Positions 51,560 to 61,700 of a DNA stretch of 64,000 bases are shown here, one piece after another; positions within the stretch are counted from its first letter, which is position 1, and every line of letters starts with the position of its first letter. The translations under genes were made by a program, and so were the position numbers. The notes beneath the pieces are model-generated. The model was given only the letters and a program-made list of their open reading frames with translations. It was not told the origin of the DNA and made no database searches. The DNA comes from an uncultured Clostridia bacterium. GTDB lineage: Bacteria; Bacillota; Clostridia; HGM11514. The stretch spans positions 106,583 through 170,582 of the forward strand of contig CAKSKB010000003.1 in NCBI GenBank assembly GCA_934464705.1, given 5' to 3'.

Positions 51560-52039
51560 TCAATAAAGCAGAATAACAATCAGCACGCCAATTGGTATGC
51601 CGACCGCCCCGTACAGTCTTCCGAGTGCAAAAAACTCCTCTGACAGAAGCTTTCTTTTTTCTTCGAGCCTTGTTCTTATGAGTGAAAAAGCGCAGCGGCG
51701 TTCTTCCTCCTCAAGAGCCGTTATGCCGTTTATATACGGCATAATACTATCGGAAAATTCACTCTTTTCCCCGAGTGCGGACGAAAACCTCTCGTACGCT
51801 CCGCCGGTGCCGTCTGCCGCCGAACCGAATATTTCTGCCGCAGCGCCTGACGGAGATGCGGCAGAAAAAAGCGCCCGTTCAAGCGGCATAAGCAAACCGC
51901 AGACCTGTTCTTCAAGCGCAACGAACCCCGCAAGAAGCCCGTCCGCAAATTCAATGCGCTTTCTTATTTCCTCCGCTTTCATGCGTGAATATAAAAAGCT
52001 TGCAAAGATTATAAGTCCGCCACCGAGTACCTTAAACAA
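51560..52039 (-). CDS. spoIIIAB: Stage III sporulation protein AB
   Basis: 159-aa protein with an N-terminal anchor (LGGGLIIFASFLYSRM) and a helical domain related to type II secretion GspF (LEEQVCGLLMPLERAL), ending in a C-terminal hydrophobic helix (GIPIGVLIVILLY). TTG 52039 overlaps the spoIIIAA end. Confidence 0.9.
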   Translation of the reverse strand: MFKVLGGGLIIFASFLYSRMKAEEIRKRIEFADGLLAGFVALEEQVCGLLMPLERALFSAASPSGAAAEIFGSAADGTGGAYERFSSALGEKSEFSDSIMPYINGITALEEEERRCAFSLIRTRLEEKRKLLSEEFFALGRLYGAVGIPIGVLIVILLY

Positions 52040-52886
52040 TGCTGACGCTCCTCACACCGCCGTTATTTTCTATGACAACAAATTTACGAAAAACCCCGGC
52101 AATACTTCCGAGCCTTGAAACCGCTTCCTCACGGCTTGAACCGTGTGCGGAAGCAAGAATTTTCACTCCGCATTTCAGCGCCGCCCCAATTGCGGCCTCG
52201 TCGGATTCTCCGCCGATTTCATCTGTAACCATAACATCGGGCCCCATTGTGCGAAGCGCCGTCATAATTCCATCCGACATCAAAAAACCGCTTAAAACAT
52301 CGGTGTTTTCCCCGACATCATGCTGCGGCACACCACGGAAGGCCGCTCCGATTTCACACCGCTCATCTATAATACACACCTTTTTTCCGCTGTTTGAAAT
52401 CCGCCTTGCGGCGTCACGGAGAAAGGTTGTTTTTCCGCCGCCGGGAGGTGAAATCACAAGAGTGCTTGAAAGAGGCGAAATATCAAACACTTCCGACACC
52501 CCGTAAATATCTCTCGAAATACGAATGTTGATTGAAGAAATATCACGCATTGTATTGCCATATTTTTTTCCGCAAAAACCGATTCTGTGGCCGCCCTCAA
52601 CGGTTATATATCCGTTTGAAAGCTCGTCCGCAAAAGCATACGGCGACATTTCGGTAAAACGGTCAAAGCAAGCCTTCATCAATTCCTGCGTTACAATAAA
52701 TCCGCCGCTTTCACCGAAGCTTCCGTCAGGCATTACGCAAAGGTTTTTGCCGTCAATAAAGACCTTAAGGGGTCTGTTTATTCTTATCCTTATTTCCTCT
52801 CCGCGCTCTCTGAATTCCTGCGGCATACGGTACGCAATGTTCCGGAGAGCCTTCGGAAAATAATCAAAAAGCAGTAATATATCCAA
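52032..52886 (-). CDS. spoIIIAA: Stage III sporulation protein AA, secretion-type ATPase
   Basis: 284-aa ATPase energising the SpoIIIA-SpoIIQ channel. Walker A SPPGGGKTTFLRDAARR (about residue 147), IDERCEIGAAF, and Walker B DVMVTDEIGGESD (about 215). TTG 52886 (MDILLLFDYFP) has GGAGGTG 6 nt upstream; an in-frame GTG at 52895 lies within that ribosome site. First gene of the operon, divergent from the EamA gene. Confidence 0.94.
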   Translation of the reverse strand: MDILLLFDYFPKALRNIAYRMPQEFRERGEEIRIRINRPLKVFIDGKNLCVMPDGSFGESGGFIVTQELMKACFDRFTEMSPYAFADELSNGYITVEGGHRIGFCGKKYGNTMRDISSINIRISRDIYGVSEVFDISPLSSTLVISPPGGGKTTFLRDAARRISNSGKKVCIIDERCEIGAAFRGVPQHDVGENTDVLSGFLMSDGIMTALRTMGPDVMVTDEIGGESDEAAIGAALKCGVKILASAHGSSREEAVSRLGSIAGVFRKFVVIENNGGVRSVSIV

Positions 52887-52940
52887 ATTTCTCACCTCCT
52901 ACATTATTATATTTCTGCATGTCCCTAAATAGAACCCCTC

Positions 52941-52969
52941 TTGACCTTTTCTGCAAAAAATGGTATACT
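52941..52969 (+). promoter_or_regulatory. Promoter of the EamA transporter gene
   Basis: TTGACC (52941-52946), 17-nt spacer, TATACT (52964-52969). Confidence 0.72.
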
Positions 52970-52990
52970 TGTTATCGGAGGCTGATTAAC

Positions 52991-53869
52991 TTGAATCAAA
53001 AGATAAAAAATCACTGTCTTGCCTTTTTCACGATATTCATATGGGGCATTACATTCATTTCGACAAAACACCTTGAAAAAAGCTTTTCCGCACTTGAAAT
53101 CCTGTTTGTAAGATATATTATTGCATACATAGTGTGCTGGATAATCTGCCCGAGACCGCTTAAATTCACCGGTCTTAAAAGCGAGGCAATGCTGCTTGCG
53201 GCTGCAGTTTCCGGCTCGGCGCTTTATCAGTATCTTGAGAATCTTTCGGTTTCGTATACAAACCCCGCAAGCGTATCGTTCATAACCGCCGCAACTCCGA
53301 TTTTCATGGCAGTTCTGGCGCACCGATTTCTCGGAGAGAAGGTCACCGTGCGCAACATAATCGGAATGTTCATTTCAATAATAGGCATATTTTTCATATG
53401 CTTCGGCGACTCGAAGTCCCTCGAAACGGGGCTTTTGGGCGACCTTATAATCTTCGGAATCATATGGCTGTGGGCGGTATATTCAATACTTGTCAAAAAA
53501 ATCTCTGCGCTTGGTTTTGAGCAGTTTCAGGTCACCCGAAGGCTTTTTATGTACTCGGTTATCCTTATGATTCCGTTCATGGCGTTTAAGCCTTCTCATA
53601 TGGATTTTTCGGCTCTTTCAGACCCGTATTTTCTGATGAACTTTGCGTTTTTGGGAATATTTGCGTCTGCACTATGCTTTTCCACCTGGAACATATCAGT
53701 TGCAACGCTGGGGGCAACCACAACCAGCAAGTATCTTTTTATAATGCCGCTTATAACCCTGATTGCGCAGAGCATATACGATAAATCAGGCATCGGAATT
53801 GCGGCGCTTGTCGGAATGTTTATAACGCTCGGCGGAATCGGATTTTCGGAATTCGGGAAAAAGCCGTAA
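52991..53869 (+). CDS. EamA-family (DMT) transporter
   Basis: 292-aa drug/metabolite transporter with ten helices in two EamA repeats (LAFFTIFIWGITFISTKHL ... LGEKVTVRNIIGMFISIIGI; second repeat CFSTWNISVATLGATTTSKY ... GIAALVGMFITLGGIGFSE). Substrate unknown. TTG 52991 has GGAGG 9 nt upstream; the longer frame from 52919 would begin upstream of the promoter and is rejected. Confidence 0.87.
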   Translation: MNQKIKNHCLAFFTIFIWGITFISTKHLEKSFSALEILFVRYIIAYIVCWIICPRPLKFTGLKSEAMLLAAAVSGSALYQYLENLSVSYTNPASVSFITAATPIFMAVLAHRFLGEKVTVRNIIGMFISIIGIFFICFGDSKSLETGLLGDLIIFGIIWLWAVYSILVKKISALGFEQFQVTRRLFMYSVILMIPFMAFKPSHMDFSALSDPYFLMNFAFLGIFASALCFSTWNISVATLGATTTSKYLFIMPLITLIAQSIYDKSGIGIAALVGMFITLGGIGFSEFGKKP

Positions 53870-53876
53870 TTTGATA

Positions 53877-53905
53877 TTGATTTTTTGTAATTAATATGAT
53901 AATAT
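53877..53905 (+). promoter_or_regulatory. Possible rhaA promoter
   Basis: TTGATT (53877-53882), 17-nt spacer, TAATAT (53900-53905); a TATAAT at 53906 has poorer spacing. The A/T-rich region makes the choice uncertain. Confidence 0.38.
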
Positions 53906-53934
53906 TATAATATAACAATCATGGAGGACTACAT

Positions 53935-55185
53935 ATGAACAGATATGAATCGGCAAAAGAAATATATGCAAAATTCGGCGTTGATACCGACGCTGCAATA
54001 AAAAAGCTTAAGGAAATACCGGTATCGCTTCACTGCTGGCAAGGCGATGATGTTACGGGTTTTGACCATGACGGCCCTCTTACCGGCGGAATCCAGACAA
54101 CAGGAAACTACCCCGGAAAGGCACGCACACCGCTTGAACTTATGGAGGATATGGACAAGGTAATTTCGCTTTGCCCCGGAAAAGCCAAGCTTAATCTTCA
54201 TGCGTGCTATGCGATATTTGAGGACGGCGAATTTACCGACCGTGACAAGCTCGAACCCAAGCATTTCAAAAAGTGGGTTGAATTTGCAAAAGCAAGGAAT
54301 ATGGGAATTGACTTTAACCCGACATTCTTCTCCCACCCCAAAGTCAAGGACGGGCTTACCCTTTCAAGCCCCGATGCGGAAACAAGGAAGTTCTGGATTG
54401 AGCACGGCAAGGCGTGCATAAAGATTTCGCAGTATTTTGCGGAGGAAACAGGTGTTCCCTGCGTTATGAATATCTGGACGGGCGACGGCTTCAAGGATAA
54501 CCCGGCAGACCGCCTCGGTCCCCGTATGCGCTATAAAGAATCGATTGAGGAGATTCTTTCGGAACCGTTTGATAAGTCGAAAGTTAAACCCTGCGTTGAA
54601 TCAAAGGTTTTCGGAATAGGCGTTGAGGCATATACATCGGGTTCGTCCGAATTTGCGCTGACATTTGCGGCAACGCACGACGGATGCCTTCCGCTCATGG
54701 ATAACGGTCACTATCACCCGACAGAGGTTGTATCCGATAAAATTCCTGCGCTTCTTTGCTATTATCCCGAAATTGCGCTTCATATAACACGAGGGATTCG
54801 CTGGGATTCCGACCATGTTCTTATTTACGATGACGAAACAAAAGAAATAGCAAAAGAAATTGTTCGCTGCAACGCACTCGGTAAAGTATATATGGCGCTT
54901 GATTATTTCGATGCGAGCATAAACCGTATAGCGGCATGGACGATTGGCTTCAGAAGCTGGCAGAAGGCTCTTCTCAATGCGCTCTGCACACCTCATGAAC
55001 TTTTGAAAAAGCTTCAGGACAATTCCGAATTTACTGAACTTTTGTATATGCACGAAGAACTTAAAACGCTCCCGTTCGGAGACATCTGGGAACAGTATCT
55101 CAAAGAATGCGGCGTGATTTCGGACGCTTCGTGGTTCTCTGAAATAAAAAGGTACGAAAACGAAGTTCTTGCAAAAAGAAAATAA
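53935..55185 (+). CDS. rhaA: L-rhamnose isomerase
   Basis: 416-aa RhaA converting L-rhamnose to L-rhamnulose. PVSLHCWQGDDVTGFDHDGP, GGIQTTGNYPGKA, GIDFNPTFFSHP, NIWTGDGFKD, AATHDGCLPLMDNGHYHPTE and RWDSDHVLI match the E. coli enzyme closely, including the metal-binding Glu/Asp/His set. Full length. GGAGG lies upstream. It is alone here: rhaB, rhaD and a rhamnose transporter are not adjacent. Confidence 0.95.
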   Translation: MNRYESAKEIYAKFGVDTDAAIKKLKEIPVSLHCWQGDDVTGFDHDGPLTGGIQTTGNYPGKARTPLELMEDMDKVISLCPGKAKLNLHACYAIFEDGEFTDRDKLEPKHFKKWVEFAKARNMGIDFNPTFFSHPKVKDGLTLSSPDAETRKFWIEHGKACIKISQYFAEETGVPCVMNIWTGDGFKDNPADRLGPRMRYKESIEEILSEPFDKSKVKPCVESKVFGIGVEAYTSGSSEFALTFAATHDGCLPLMDNGHYHPTEVVSDKIPALLCYYPEIALHITRGIRWDSDHVLIYDDETKEIAKEIVRCNALGKVYMALDYFDASINRIAAWTIGFRSWQKALLNALCTPHELLKKLQDNSEFTELLYMHEELKTLPFGDIWEQYLKECGVISDASWFSEIKRYENEVLAKRK

Positions 55186-55195
55186 ATTAAAGACT

Positions 55196-55228
55196 GAAAG
55201 GCAGCATCTTTGTTGCCTTTCTTTTTTT
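55196..55228 (+). terminator. rhaA terminator
   Basis: 8-bp stem GAAAGGCA/TGCCTTTC, 10-nt loop, then seven T. Confidence 0.85.
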
Positions 55229-55282
55229 GTAATTAACGGTATATACTCCCTCATATCATAGTTTAAAAAGGGAGTGATTTGT

Positions 55283-56086
55283 TTGCACATAAATTTTCAT
55301 GTCGAACCTCAGGGAAACGGCGTTTCAGGGGCAGTGGCAGATAATCTTGCGGAACTTTTGCAATGCTGCGAAAAAGGCGATTCCGACATTACAATAAAGC
55401 TTGCGGCGCACAGAGTAAGAGGAAACCGTTCGTTTATCACGGCATACGGTCCGATTTCGGCAGCTGAAATAACAAAAAACGCCGCGGCTTCCGCAGCTGA
55501 AGCGCTCGGCGTACAATACGCTGTGCGGTGCTCGGCAAATGTGCCGAATATAATAATCGAGTTTGCCTTAAGTTCCTCTGCCGCCACAGCCGCGGTTAAA
55601 AATCCAAAAATTCTTTCGGACGCAATATACAAAGGAATAATAAATACCGTCCCGGAAAATCCGGAAATACACACAACCGAAAACATGAGCGAATTTGACG
55701 AATACCTTGAGGAAAATCCGTCAAAGGGCTTTATACAGGTTCAGGTGTACTCCGGCAGAAGCCCAATCCCGATTTCCGGAGCGAAGGTAACGGTTTCAAA
55801 GACGCTTTCCGATAAGTATGTGCTCTCCACCGTTTACACCGACAGAAACGGTCATACGCAGACGATTACTCTTCCGGCAAAGCCTGCCGCAATGTCGCAG
55901 ACGCCGGAAGGAGCAATTCCATACACATCTTATGATATTCTCATCGAAAAAGAAAACTATCTGAGCGTTGAAAATCTCAATGTGCCGATATTTGAGGGGA
56001 TTCTGTCGGTTCAGCCTGTAAGAATGAACGCAGATACCGGAGGAGAAGGAGATGTATATGACGAAAAAAGCAATTATAACCTGTAG
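55283..56086 (+). CDS. Hypothetical protein preceding the SpoIID-like gene
   Basis: 267-aa protein, not recognised by name. The N-terminal part alternates strands and helices (HINFHVEPQGNGVSGAVADN), and the C-terminal third (about 150-250) resembles a carboxypeptidase-regulatory-like beta-sandwich (SGAKVTVSKTLSDKYVLSTV, GHTQTITLPAKP). No signal peptide. TTG 55283 is 8 nt from GGGAG. It ends in TAG and the next gene, 15 nt on, is in the same frame with its own AGAAGGAGG. Context suggests a role in the spore envelope. Confidence 0.65.
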   Translation: MHINFHVEPQGNGVSGAVADNLAELLQCCEKGDSDITIKLAAHRVRGNRSFITAYGPISAAEITKNAAASAAEALGVQYAVRCSANVPNIIIEFALSSSAATAAVKNPKILSDAIYKGIINTVPENPEIHTTENMSEFDEYLEENPSKGFIQVQVYSGRSPIPISGAKVTVSKTLSDKYVLSTVYTDRNGHTQTITLPAKPAAMSQTPEGAIPYTSYDILIEKENYLSVENLNVPIFEGILSVQPVRMNADTGGEGDVYDEKSNYNL

Positions 56087-56101
56087 AAGGAGGTTTCAGA
56101 T

Positions 56102-57454
56102 ATGCCAAACGCAAACACACCGGTTGTTCCGATGGAAATAACGGTTCATCTCGGACGGCCCGACGCCTATGCGGAAAATATCACCGTACCGTTTACCGAC
56201 TATATAAAAAATGTAGCGTCAGGCGAAATATATCCCACCTGGCCGGAAGACGCAATACGAGCTAACATATACGCTATAATCAGCTACACACTTAACAGAG
56301 TATATACCGAATTCTACCGCTCAAAAGGTTATAATTTTGATATAACAAACTCAACTGCCTTTGACCAGACCTACACCAAAGGACGTGAGTATTTTGAAAA
56401 TATCGGTCTGATTGTCGATGATATTTTCAATAATTACATAGTTAAAGGAAATTCAATTGAGCCGTATTTTGCGCAGTACTGCAACGGCACAACCACCACC
56501 TGTGACGGGCTTTCGCAATGGGGCACGGTAACGCTTGCCAACGAGGGAAAAACACCGTTCGGGATTCTGCAGAACTATTACGGAGATAATATAAGCATAG
56601 TTTTCAATGCCCCGGTACAGGAAATCAGCGAATCGTATACCGGGGTTCCGCTCAGGCTCGGGTCATCGGGAAACGAAGTAAGAATTATCCAGGTTGAACT
56701 TAACAGAATAAGGCAGAATTATCCGTCGATACCCGAAATCACAAAGCCCGACGGGATTTTCGGGGTTGAAACCGAAAATGCGGTAAAGGAATTTCAGAAT
56801 ATTTTCAATCTGACAACCGACGGAATAGTCGGCAAAGCAACATGGTATAAAATAAAAAGCATATATAACGGCGTAAAAAATCTCAATGAGCTGTCAAGCG
56901 AAGGCATAACATATGATGAAGCGGCGTTTGTATATCCCCAAAGACTTGCTCTCGGAGACGACGGTTTTTATGTTTCGTACACGCAGTATTATCTCATGAT
57001 AATCGGATATTTTAATGACAACTATCCGTATATCGACATGAGCGGTGTGTTCGATGAACAAACCGAAAACGCAGTGAAACTCGTACAGGAGTATAACGGA
57101 CTGGAAGTAACCGGCGTTGTAAATATTCAGACATGGAGGGTGATACAGGATTTATATATGCAGACCGTAGAAACCGTCCGCGCCCAGAGCGGTTACGGAG
57201 CGGCGAGCATATATCCGGGGGTTATCCAGAAGAGAGGAATGTCAGGCGAAAGCGTGAGGCAGATTCAGACATATCTGACCAAAATAAGCGAAGCCGAACC
57301 TTCAATTACGCCGCCGAGCATAACGGGATATTTCGGCTTGCAGACCGAAAATGCGGTGCGGCAGTTTCAGCGTGCAAACAATCTTCCCGAAAACGGAGTG
57401 GTCGGGGCAATAACATGGGCACGAATGAGTGCAATTTACGACAGTATGATATGA
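56102..57454 (+). CDS. SpoIID-domain protein with three peptidoglycan-binding repeats
   Basis: 450-aa protein. Residues 20-170 resemble the SpoIID/LytB amidase-enhancer fold (ITVPFTDYIKNVASGEIYPTW, EAIRANI-type segment, then CDGLSQWGTVTLANEG). Three PG_binding_1 repeats follow (VPLRLGSSGNEVRIIQVELN, LALGDDGFYVSYTQYYLMII and QKRGMSGESVRQIQTYLTKI), each ending GVxxxxTWxxI/M. No signal peptide, as is common for proteins laid down on the spore from the mother cell. A strong AGAAGGAGG precedes ATG 56102. Confidence 0.8.
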   Translation: MPNANTPVVPMEITVHLGRPDAYAENITVPFTDYIKNVASGEIYPTWPEDAIRANIYAIISYTLNRVYTEFYRSKGYNFDITNSTAFDQTYTKGREYFENIGLIVDDIFNNYIVKGNSIEPYFAQYCNGTTTTCDGLSQWGTVTLANEGKTPFGILQNYYGDNISIVFNAPVQEISESYTGVPLRLGSSGNEVRIIQVELNRIRQNYPSIPEITKPDGIFGVETENAVKEFQNIFNLTTDGIVGKATWYKIKSIYNGVKNLNELSSEGITYDEAAFVYPQRLALGDDGFYVSYTQYYLMIIGYFNDNYPYIDMSGVFDEQTENAVKLVQEYNGLEVTGVVNIQTWRVIQDLYMQTVETVRAQSGYGAASIYPGVIQKRGMSGESVRQIQTYLTKISEAEPSITPPSITGYFGLQTENAVRQFQRANNLPENGVVGAITWARMSAIYDSMI

Positions 57455-57463
57455 GGTGATGCA

Positions 57464-58714
57464 TTGAATATTCATGTTGTAAACCGCGGAGAAACACTCT
57501 ATTCAATCGCAAGGCGTTACGGTGTAAGCCCTAATCTTCTTGCGCTCAATAACGGAATAAACAGAAGCCTCGCAGTTGGAGAAACACTGGTTATACTTTA
57601 CCCGAAGGTGGTTCATACCGCAGTCCCCGGCGACAGTATATATTCAATTGCGGCGATGCACGGAACCACCGTAAGAAACATATATAAAAATAACATTTTC
57701 CTTAAAGGCAGCCCGGATATTTTTGCCGGGCAGACCATTGTGATAGAATACAGCGATACCCCATTGAGGAGCGCCGTGTCAAACGGATATGCGTATGATT
57801 TTATAAACCGTGACACACTGAACACCGCCCTTCCATATCTTACATTTGTTTCGCCGTTCACATACGGGATAACAGAAAGCGGAAACCTCGTAATCCCGAA
57901 TGACGAATACATAAGAAACCGCGCGGCAAATTACGGCACCTCCACGCTTCTGCACCTGTCAACTTTGTCGGAAACCGGCGGATTCGACTCGGGTCTTGCG
58001 GAATTTGCATTAAACAATCAGACCGTCCGGGACAGATTAATAAACGAAATATCAAGGGTTGTATATGAAAACGGATTTTCGGGAGTTGATGTGGACTTTG
58101 AGTTTATAGGCGGCGAAAACGCCGAAAGCTACGGACGGTTTTTGAATGCGCTTCGCAGCACCGGGCTTTTCGTGATTGTCGCAGCCGCCCCGAAAACCTC
58201 CTCCGACCAGCCAGGAAGTCTCTACGAAGGGCACGATTACGCAGTTTTGGGGCAAAGCGCAGACTTCGTAATGCCCATGCTTTATGAATGGGGTTACACC
58301 TACGGCCCTCCGATGGCGGTGGCTCCTCTGCCGCAGGTAAAGCGTGCGCTCGACTATGCACTTTCCGAAATCCCGCCGCAGAAAATCCTCATGGGCATAC
58401 CGAACTACGGCTATGACTGGACTCTCCCATTCGTTTCGGGAAAATCCAAAGCAAAGTCAATCGGCAACAACGAAGCCGTAAATATCGCAATAAGATACGG
58501 AGCCGAAATTAAATTTGACGAAACCGCAGCGTCGCCGTATTTTAATTATACCGATGAATACGGCCGCATACACGAAGTGTGGTTCGAGGACGCGAGAAGC
58601 ATACTTGCGAAATTTCAACTTATCATAAATTCAGGTCTTGCCGGTATGGGGTACTGGAACATCATGCGCCCATTTCCGCAGCTTTGGCTGCTGCAAAATG
58701 CACTGTTTACATGA
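57464..58714 (+). CDS. LysM-GH18 spore-cortex glycosidase (SleL/YaaH-like)
   Basis: 416-aa protein with two N-terminal LysM repeats (VVNRGETLYSIARRYGVSP and AVPGDSIYSIAAMHGTTV) and a GH18 barrel (about 100-416). The catalytic motif GVDVDFEFIGGE has the acid Glu. Homologues are N-acetylglucosaminidases of the spore cortex (SleL/YaaH/YdhD). TTG 57464 follows GAGGTGATGCA. Nine nt after the PG-binding gene, so one operon. Confidence 0.9.
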   Translation: MNIHVVNRGETLYSIARRYGVSPNLLALNNGINRSLAVGETLVILYPKVVHTAVPGDSIYSIAAMHGTTVRNIYKNNIFLKGSPDIFAGQTIVIEYSDTPLRSAVSNGYAYDFINRDTLNTALPYLTFVSPFTYGITESGNLVIPNDEYIRNRAANYGTSTLLHLSTLSETGGFDSGLAEFALNNQTVRDRLINEISRVVYENGFSGVDVDFEFIGGENAESYGRFLNALRSTGLFVIVAAAPKTSSDQPGSLYEGHDYAVLGQSADFVMPMLYEWGYTYGPPMAVAPLPQVKRALDYALSEIPPQKILMGIPNYGYDWTLPFVSGKSKAKSIGNNEAVNIAIRYGAEIKFDETAASPYFNYTDEYGRIHEVWFEDARSILAKFQLIINSGLAGMGYWNIMRPFPQLWLLQNALFT

Positions 58715-58717
58715 AGA

Positions 58718-58758
58718 AGCAGCCGGGATTGCCGATAATGCAATCCCGGCTGCTCTTT
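58718..58758 (+). terminator. Terminator of the spore-wall operon
   Basis: Perfect 15-bp stem AGCAGCCGGGATTGC/GCAATCCCGGCTGCT, 7-nt loop, then CTTTATT. Confidence 0.83.
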
Positions 58759-58798
58759 ATTAAGGAGAGAGATAGCTATTTATTTGTCAAGTAATCTC

Positions 58799-61700
58799 TT
58801 AGCCGAGCAGTCGCCTTACGATACTTGCCGCCTGCGCACGGGTTGCGTTGGCATTCGGTGCGAAAGTACCGTCGCCCATGCCGGAGATTAAGCCGACTGA
58901 ACTTGCCGTATCAACCGCTGCTTTTGCCCAGTCCGCAATTTCGGCTTTATCGGTAAAGTTATCGATTCCGCCGTTTGCGCCTTTACCTTCAAGATAGGAG
59001 TAAGCGTTAACAATAATAACCGCCATTTCCTGTCTTGTGATGTTATCGTTCGGTCTGAAATATCCGTCATATCCCGAAATTATTCCTGCCTCGGAGCAAG
59101 CGCCCACATACGGTGCAAACCATTCATCGTTTACATCTTTGTAGTCTGCCGTTTTGTCCGAAAGCTTGAGTGCTCTTGCGATAATTGCGGCAAATTCCGC
59201 TCTTGTGATGTTTCTGTCGGGGTCGAAAAGCGTGTCCGAAACGCCCGAAACGATTCCTGCCTTGTTCATAGCCAAAACATCAGCCGCTGCCCAATGACCT
59301 GCCATATCCGTAAACGGATTTGAAATACTCGGGTTTGTGGTATCGTTTGAGTAGAATCCGCCTGTTCCGCTGCCTGCGGAAGGCTTGGTGGTTGTTCCGC
59401 CGTTTCCTCCGCCGGGGGTTACGGAAGGTTCATACGGTTCCGAAGCAGTTTTCGTATATGTTACAAACTCGGTAACCGCCGTTGTGTAAATAACCAAATC
59501 GTTTCCGCTTACGAATTTTACAGCGACTGTCTTTCCGTCCGAAAGTGCGGTTTCGGCTGCGGCAAGGCTGTCCTCTCTTATTGTTCTTGAAATCTGGACA
59601 TATCCGCCTTTTTCGTTTTTGTACGCAACCTGCACGCCGCCTGCGCCGTAAAGAACTATTCTTACCGGCTTATTAAATTCCGTATATCCTCCGCCGTAAA
59701 CTCTGCTTACATCGCCGAGCTTAAAGCTTCCGGAGGGTTCCGCTGTCTTTGTCGGAAGCTCAAACGAGCTGCCCGGTATGCTGCCGTCCTCCGCTGTCAT
59801 TTCAAAGTCTTTGGATTTTGCGCTGAACTTCGGCAAAGCCTTATCCTTTTCGGCGTTTACGGTGACTTTTGAAACAGAATCCGGAACCGTCAATTCCGCT
59901 TTTTCTCCGCCGTAATTGATTGTTACCGTTTCACCGACGCTTCCGCTCTGATTGAACATTCCCTTTGCCGCATTTGCAGCCTTTTTCAATTTCAGAGCCG
60001 CCTCATCAACTTCAAACTGAACCGCATTTCCGTTTCCGGAAACCTTCTTTGCGTCCGCTATCGCCGCATTTACGCTGTCTATTGCATCCTTCGGGTATTC
60101 GCCGTATCCGTTTCCGGTTTTAGCGCCCGATACAAAGCTTTCCGCTGCGGCAATCTCTGCGTTAAGTTCCGTCTTATCCGCCTCTGCGGCATACACCGTA
60201 AGCCTTGTGTTGTCACCGGCGCTTATTGCAAACATTCCTTCGGTTCCGTTAAGCCCGGTGCCCGAAAGCGTTTCCATATAAATCTTTTCGCCGTCCAATG
60301 TAAGTTCGATAAGCATTTCGCCTTCTGTTTTGGTTTCATACACACCTACACTTACATCGTATGTTTTGCCCATCTCGAGTTTCTTATCGTTAAGAACAAG
60401 GTCGGGATGTATTGCTGCGCTCCATGTGAGTGGCTTCGGGTGCTGCTGATACTGTATAAGTTGCTGCTTAAGATCAAACATTGCTGCTCCGTTGCCGCCG
60501 TTCCAGCACCATCCGTTTTTCTGCTGTCTTAAATAGATTCCAACCCATGCATTTGCGGCATTTGCTGCATCGGGGTCTATTATTTCGGGTTTCATCTTAA
60601 AGCTGAACTGCGTATTTCTATACTTTTTCGCAGTATATTCGGCAAGCGTTGCACTGCCGTCGCCTATTATGAGCGTTCCGTTTTCAAACTTCAGGTCATC
60701 GCCTGTAGATTTGTTCCAGCCTGCCTCATCTTCAAGGCACTCTTTAAGCGAAATTCTTTCAACGCCGAGGGTGCTGAGAATATCATGCACGCTCTTTTTG
60801 AATATATCGAGCGCCGTTTCGAGTTCCGCCTCAGCCTCGGTTACCTGATACTGATATGCGTTTGCGTTGTTTGCAACCGAAAGCGCCTTATCTCTTGCTG
60901 CGGTGAGGGCGTCCTTCGATTCCTGATCGTACTGTCCGCCTTCTGTTCCGACAACAGCTTCATCAAGAACGCCGTTTACCTTTTCTATCAGCGCCCAGAG
61001 TCCGTCCTTATCTACCGTTGTTGCATTCGGGTCGATATACACGCTCTCTGAAACCGCTCTTTCGCCGTGCGTATATTTTACATCCTTCGGCACTGCTTCA
61101 TAGCGGATATACTTATTATCGTATGCCGAATCAACAGTGTAATACTTTCCGTAACCGTCGGTTATACGCGTGTAGCTGCCGTTTTTGCTGTTTGCATAGT
61201 ACCAGTAAATTTCGGTCGAGCCTTCATCGTTCGCACCGCTGTAATCATACTTCGCAGAAAGTGTTTTCCCTACTGCTGCACTTCCGAGTATGGATGCATT
61301 GGCGATTGCAGGCTCTGCCGTGCTTTCGTCCTGAACTCCCATTTTTGAAAATTCGGGCTTTTCAAAATCCGGTATGGTTTTCCTGATTTCCGCCATACCG
61401 CCATCATTCAGCGTAAAGTCCTTTCCGTATTCGGTGAACCAGTTCTTTGCCGACTTGCTGCTTGCTTGAAGGTTGTTTTTCAGTTCAGCCCAGCCTCCAC
61501 TAAGCATAACTGTGGGAATATCGATTAATACATTGTTATAAACAAAGTTTGTGTCGCCTGCGGGCAGGTTGTTTTCCATCCATGCAGTGAATCCTGCGGC
61601 ATCTCCTTTGTCGCTGAATTCTTTTGCGGCATTATAGTTTTCGGAATTAATAAAGTCAAAAACCTTCGCCCAGTATTTGGTGCTTTCGGTTTCTGTATAA

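Noticed and set aside
52887..52960. Sigma-E promoter before spoIIIAA
   Set aside because: CATGCAGA upstream resembles a sigma-E -10 box, but no ATATT-type -35 lies at the right distance. Expected biologically, not demonstrable here.
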